Positions 60,200-64,000 of a DNA stretch of 64,000 nt are shown here, piece by piece; within the stretch, counting starts at the first letter, position 1, and every line of letters begins with the position of its first letter. Source of the DNA: Hymenobacter nivis (GTDB lineage Bacteria > Bacteroidota > Bacteroidia > Cytophagales > Hymenobacteraceae). Below the pieces are notes generated by a model. The model saw only the letters and a program-made list of their open reading frames with translations, did not search any database and was not told the origin of the DNA. The stretch is from the NCBI RefSeq assembly GCF_006439025.1, contig NZ_RCYZ01000002.1, positions 124,753 through 188,752 on the forward strand, written 5' to 3'. Both the position numbers and the translations under genes were made by a program.

Positions 60200-61416
60200 T
60201 GCAGCGCGGGGCCTTCCGTTGGAAAATGCGGCGCCTGGGGGCGTTGGTGCTGGCCGCCGGGCTGCTCGGGCACGGCGCGCCCGTGCAGGCCCGCCGCGCC
60301 CCCGGGGCCCTATCCGCCGCCGGCCAGCAGGGCCCCAGCGCCCCGGCCGCCACCGCCGGCCAAACGGGTGGTGATGCCGAGCTTGATGCGGCCACGCCGC
60401 CCGTGGAGCAGCGCCGCCGCCTAAGCCGCCGCTACCGGGTGCCCGCCGCCGGCCGGCCCTTCGCCCTAGAGGCCCGCTACGGCCGGGTGCAAATCAATAC
60501 CTGGGGCAAGGCCGAAATCAAGGTGGAGGCCGAGCTGGTGGCCCGTTCCGAAACGGAGGCTGGGGCCCGGCAAGTGCTGGACGCCCTGGGCGTGCAGTGG
60601 CTCGACTACGACGCCCGCACGGGCGGCGTGCTGGTGGCCTCCCAGTTTGGGCCCGCGCTGCGCGGCCGCAGCGGGTGCAGCGGCCGGCGCTACGAAATCA
60701 ACTACACCGTGTGGCTGCCCGCGGCCACGGCCCTGCGCGTGGCCAACGGCTTCGGGGCCGTGGCCGTGGCCGGTGACCTCACTGGGCCCACCGACCTGGC
60801 CGTGAACTACGGCGACCTGCGCACGGCCCGCCTGCTGGGGCCCCGCAACGCGGTGCGCATCGCCAACGGCAACTGCGCCATTCCGTTTGCGGGCCGCGCC
60901 AGCATCGACGCCAGCTACGCCCGCCTGCGCCTCGACGCCGGCCAAACCGTGGACCTGCGCACCAACTACGCCGACGTGGAAGTGGGCACCGTGGAAACCC
61001 TGGTGGTGCACAGCAAGTACGGCGACCTGGCCCTGGGCACGGTGGGCTCGCTGCGGGGCTCGTCGGGCTTTTCGCACTTCAGCGTAGAGAAAATTGGCGA
61101 GGAGCTGGACATGGCCCTGCGCTACTGCCCCGATTTTGAGGTGCGCGACACGGGCCCCAACTTCCGCCAAATCACCCTCGACGGCGGCTTCAGCACCATT
61201 CGCCTGGGCTTCGCCGAAACCCCGGCCTTCCGCTTCGACGTGCGCACCGAGCAGGGCCAGCTCCTCGTTGACCCCGCCCTGGTGCGGGTGCTCTCCGAGG
61301 CCCACGGCGCGCAGTCGAGCGACGTGCTGGGCGTGTTCGGCCGCACCGTGCCGCGGCGTGGCGCCGGCAACGTTAGCATCCGCATGCGCAACGGCACGGT
61401 GCGCTTCAGCCGTTAG
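60199..61416 (+). CDS. Secreted DUF4097-like beta-helix protein
   Basis: A 405-residue protein. The start is either GTG 60199, overlapping the previous stop by one base, or ATG 60226; both keep the signal peptide (MRRLGALVLAAGLLGHGAPV). The mature part after a disordered Ala/Gly linker is built of short beta repeats, e.g. ALEARYGRVQINTWGKAEIK, LAVNYGDLRTARLLGP, VDLRTNYADVEVGTVETLVV, HSKYGDLALGTVGSLRG. This is like DUF4097/'head GIN' putative adhesin domains. It is probably periplasmic and co-regulated by the sigma/anti-sigma pair upstream. No specific activity can be given. Confidence 0.75.
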   Translation: MQRGAFRWKMRRLGALVLAAGLLGHGAPVQARRAPGALSAAGQQGPSAPAATAGQTGGDAELDAATPPVEQRRRLSRRYRVPAAGRPFALEARYGRVQINTWGKAEIKVEAELVARSETEAGARQVLDALGVQWLDYDARTGGVLVASQFGPALRGRSGCSGRRYEINYTVWLPAATALRVANGFGAVAVAGDLTGPTDLAVNYGDLRTARLLGPRNAVRIANGNCAIPFAGRASIDASYARLRLDAGQTVDLRTNYADVEVGTVETLVVHSKYGDLALGTVGSLRGSSGFSHFSVEKIGEELDMALRYCPDFEVRDTGPNFRQITLDGGFSTIRLGFAETPAFRFDVRTEQGQLLVDPALVRVLSEAHGAQSSDVLGVFGRTVPRRGAGNVSIRMRNGTVRFSR

Positions 61417-61507
61417 GGCCCCCGGGCGGCGGCTGGGGCCCAGGGGCCCTGATGGCGACGCTGGTTGCGCCCGCACCTTGCAGCAAAGCAGTTCTTGCAA
61501 ACACGAG

Positions 61508-61548
61508 AATGGTCCGACGAAACCCCTTGGGTTATTCGTCGGACCATT
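61508..61548. terminator. Terminator between convergent genes
   Basis: A 14-bp perfect stem (AATGGTCCGACGAA and complement) with a 13-base loop, then CTGTTTT. It separates the DUF4097-like gene from the TonB receptor on the other strand. Confidence 0.8.
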
Positions 61549-61638
61549 CTGTTTTACCCGGGGCCGCTGGGGCCTAGCTGCTCGCTGCTACGGGTGGCTT
61601 TCGTCTTGGCCAGCCATTAGCCGCAGCGGGCAGCGGGG

Positions 61639-64000
61639 TTAGAAACCGTAGCGCAAACCCAACTGGAACTGGTAGGGGTTGTTGTTGGGCGTCACCACGC
61701 CCGTGTTGGGGTTGATGTTGTAATTGTAGTTGCTGGTGGCGGCGTTGAAGCTGGCCAAGGAATAAATGCTTTGGTTGCCCAGCGTTTTAACCACGCCGTT
61801 GCTCTTGTTCAGCAGGTTGGTTGCGTTGAACAAATCGCCTGACAACTCGAGGTACTGGCTTTGGCTGAACGTTTTGAAGCGTTTGGCGATGCGCAGGTCA
61901 AGCTGGCCGTAAAAGCTGTTGACGCCGCCGTTGCGTTCGGCCACTTTGCCGATGCTGCGGCGCACGTAGTCTTTGAGGTTCTCGCTGGCGTTGGGGTTGT
62001 CCAGTATCGCCTGGATGCCGTTGCGCAGCGACTCCGGTGCTTTCGAATCCTTGGGGTCGAACACATAGGCCAGGTCGTTGGACGCCACAAAGTCGCCGTT
62101 CACGTTGCCGGCCACCAGCAGCGAGTACGGGGTGCCCCCGATGCCGGAGTACCGCACACCCACGCTGATGCCGTAGAACGTGGGCAGCGTGCCGTACACC
62201 ACCACCTTAGTACGGAACTGGTTGTCCGAGGGGGAGAGCTTGCTCAGGTCGCGCGGGTTGTCGCGCACGGGCAGGGCCAGCGTGGCGGTGTTGGCCACGT
62301 TGCCGTTGTAGGAGGTGTTGTCTTTGGTGTCGTTGTAGGTGTAGCTGAACGAGATTTCGCCGTCTTTTAAGTAACGGTACGTGCCGTCGAACACGAAGGC
62401 GTACTGGTTCACCCGGCCTTCGCTGTTCAGGGCCAGCACGCGGCCCACCCGCGTGGTTTTGCGGCCCTGCGTCCAGTCGGTGGCGCCGTTGCTGGTGGCG
62501 ATGGTGTTGGCCGGCACGTACACGCCCCGGTTGTCCTCGTTGCTCAGGCGGAAGTAGGGCTGGTCCACCAGGTTAGCATCGGTGTACATGTAGTTATTGC
62601 GGCCCAGGCTCATGTAGGCGCTCACCCCCAGGCGCAGCCGCTCGGTCACGAAGCGGTTGTAAGAAAAATTGGCTTTGTAAACGACCGGGATTCGGACGTC
62701 TTCGCGGTTCAGGTTGATGGTGGACAGGCGCTGCACCCTGGGGTCGTTGAACAGCTCCGTGCCGGGCGTGGTGGCCGGGTTGGCGCGGTAGCCGGGGAAG
62801 TTGGGCACCGGCACCAAGTTGGGGTTCGCCGGCGTGTTCGTGATGTCAACCGAAGCCAGCTTGGTGCCGTCGAACACCATGTTGTTGATCATGGTGTAGT
62901 TGAGGATGTCCGACCCGAAAATGCCGCCGCCCAGGCGCACAATGTCTTTCTGCCGCTCGCCCACGTTCCAGGTGAGCTGGGCCCTAGGTTGGAGCTGAAA
63001 CGTGGTGAGCGAGTGGTCCGTGCGCAGCCCCAAGTCGTCGAACACCACCTGGTTGAAGTTGGGCTTGTTCAGGTACGTGGTGTAGTCGGCCCGGATGCCG
63101 GCCATTACGTCCAGCCCCGGGGCCAGGGTGGTTTGCATTTGGGCGTACAGGCCGGTGTTGATAAAGTTCTGCTTCACGCTGGGGTCGTCCACCAGCGGAA
63201 TTTCCCGGGCGTAGCGGTACGGGGCCAGGTTTTCAAAATTGGTCAGGCCCGTGTAGTAGAACCGGCCGTTCAGCTCGCTGCCGTACCGCGACCGCAAGTG
63301 CGTGTACATTAAATCGGTGCCGAATGTGAAATTGATTTTGTCGGTGTTGTAGTACACGTTGTCGGTAATCTGCGACACGTTGCTGAAGAAGTACTCCGGC
63401 GCGTAGCGCTGCCCGCCCAGTTGAATGGAGGTGAACACGCTCTTGTCGTTCACCGTCGACTGGATGCGGTCGACGATGGCGCGCGGCAGGGTGGCGAACC
63501 CCGACGGCAGCTGGTCGCCCGAAATGCTCTCCACCGACGCCGACAGTTGCTGCACCTTCAGCTCGTTGGTCAGGCGCGGGCTCAGCGTCGAGCGCAGCGT
63601 GGCCAGCGTGCTGTTGCTTTTGTTGCGGCTGCTGCCGTACACTTCGTACAGGTTGATGGCCGTGTTGTCGTTGATGTTCTGGTTGTTGAGGTCGTAAACG
63701 TAGTTGTTGCTGACGGTCAGCAAATTCTTGTTGTTGAGCTGGAAATCGACCCGGGCGAAGATGGCGTCGGTGTTTTCCCGCTTATCAAACGAGCCGAACT
63801 GCTGCGAATTGGCCACCCCGTACTTGCCGCGGGCAATGCGCAGGTAGTTGTCGAGCGTGCCCTGCGTCACGTTCAGGCGCTGCTCGTCGGCGGGGCCCTG
63901 GATGTCGGCAATCTGCAGCGGCCGGGCGTCGCGCTGGTGGTCGTAGGCGATGAAGAACTGGGCCTTGTCCTTGATGATGGGGCCCCCCAGCGAAAAGCCG
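61639..64000 (-). CDS. TonB-dependent receptor, Oar-like, C-terminal part (cut by window end)
   Basis: The frame is open to the right edge, so only about 787 codons of the C-terminal side are visible. The segment at the edge reads GFSLGGPIIKDKAQFFIAYD, the marker just after the plug in Oar/OmpA-related TonB receptors. The remaining sequence is a long barrel with many Tyr/Asn/Asp loops, e.g. QFSYNRFVTERLRLGVSAYM-like strands and RDNPRDLSKLSPSDNQFRTK, and a normal terminal strand PYQFQLGLRYGF. Substrate unknown. The start lies outside the window. Confidence 0.92.
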   Translation of the reverse strand, partial: GFSLGGPIIKDKAQFFIAYDHQRDARPLQIADIQGPADEQRLNVTQGTLDNYLRIARGKYGVANSQQFGSFDKRENTDAIFARVDFQLNNKNLLTVSNNYVYDLNNQNINDNTAINLYEVYGSSRNKSNSTLATLRSTLSPRLTNELKVQQLSASVESISGDQLPSGFATLPRAIVDRIQSTVNDKSVFTSIQLGGQRYAPEYFFSNVSQITDNVYYNTDKINFTFGTDLMYTHLRSRYGSELNGRFYYTGLTNFENLAPYRYAREIPLVDDPSVKQNFINTGLYAQMQTTLAPGLDVMAGIRADYTTYLNKPNFNQVVFDDLGLRTDHSLTTFQLQPRAQLTWNVGERQKDIVRLGGGIFGSDILNYTMINNMVFDGTKLASVDITNTPANPNLVPVPNFPGYRANPATTPGTELFNDPRVQRLSTINLNREDVRIPVVYKANFSYNRFVTERLRLGVSAYMSLGRNNYMYTDANLVDQPYFRLSNEDNRGVYVPANTIATSNGATDWTQGRKTTRVGRVLALNSEGRVNQYAFVFDGTYRYLKDGEISFSYTYNDTKDNTSYNGNVANTATLALPVRDNPRDLSKLSPSDNQFRTKVVVYGTLPTFYGISVGVRYSGIGGTPYSLLVAGNVNGDFVASNDLAYVFDPKDSKAPESLRNGIQAILDNPNASENLKDYVRRSIGKVAERNGGVNSFYGQLDLRIAKRFKTFSQSQYLELSGDLFNATNLLNKSNGVVKTLGNQSIYSLASFNAATSNYNYNINPNTGVVTPNNNPYQFQLGLRYGF

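Overview
The window is GC-rich, densely coded DNA from a Bacteroidota bacterium, most likely Hymenobacter or a close relative in the Cytophagales. This rests on gene content and style: SusC/Oar-type TonB-dependent receptors, a BlaI/M56 pair whose sensor carries a TonB-like tail, 7TMR-DISM histidine kinase architecture, very long SecA, TAnnTTTG-type promoter boxes, and abundant GGGGCC words in coding and intergenic DNA. No rRNA, tRNA, CRISPR array or prophage was recognised.

Layout. 0-4.3 kb: end of enolase, a DivIC/FtsB-like division protein, a secreted hypothetical protein, and a histidine kinase with its LuxR-type regulator. 4.9-9.6 kb (minus strand): anmK, an O-antigen-ligase-like membrane protein and an HscA-type Hsp70. 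9.9-13.9 kb: two adjacent paralogous L,D-transpeptidase-like proteins, an Ldh-family dehydrogenase and a receiver-only response regulator. 14.0-15.8 kb: blaI-blaR-like pair behind a 46-bp perfect palindrome. 15.9-19.4 kb (minus): transglutaminase / alpha-E / circularly permuted ATP-grasp cluster. 19.6-29.9 kb: metallopeptidase, Ppx/GppA, methyltransferase, a penicillin-binding transpeptidase with a lipoprotein signal, dapF, a GNAT enzyme, a glycosyltransferase and glf. 30-43.5 kb: secA, deoC, a SPOR-like lipoprotein, M20 hydrolase, a DegQ-type protease, an OLD-like ATPase and an M16 peptidase.

43.7-46.2 kb is a rearrangement scar. An ALDH7-family gene is cut off near its 3' end by an IS5/IS427-like element that is itself truncated, and the outer 298 bp of that element are tandemly duplicated. 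The missing ALDH end is not on the other side of the element.

46.2-58.6 kb is the most interesting region: a complete minus-strand assimilatory sulfate reduction cluster. In transcription order it holds cysH (APS-reductase type), cysD, cysN, cobA, cysJ, a TonB-dependent receptor, cysI, and a fusion of a siroheme-synthase-like NAD-binding domain to a TSUP transporter. It starts with a Bacteroidota-type promoter and a SAM-I (S-box) riboswitch. Between the riboswitch and cysH lies a short open frame with four consecutive cysteine codons. A second, independent short frame with Cys-Cys-Cys and Cys-Cys runs sits directly before, and overlaps, the TonB receptor. I infer a layered control system: SAM sensing by RNA and cysteine sensing by poly-Cys leader translation, at two positions in one sulfur cluster.

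58.8-64 kb: an ECF sigma factor, a membrane anti-sigma-like protein and a secreted adhesin-like protein, then a partial Oar-like TonB-dependent receptor running off the window.
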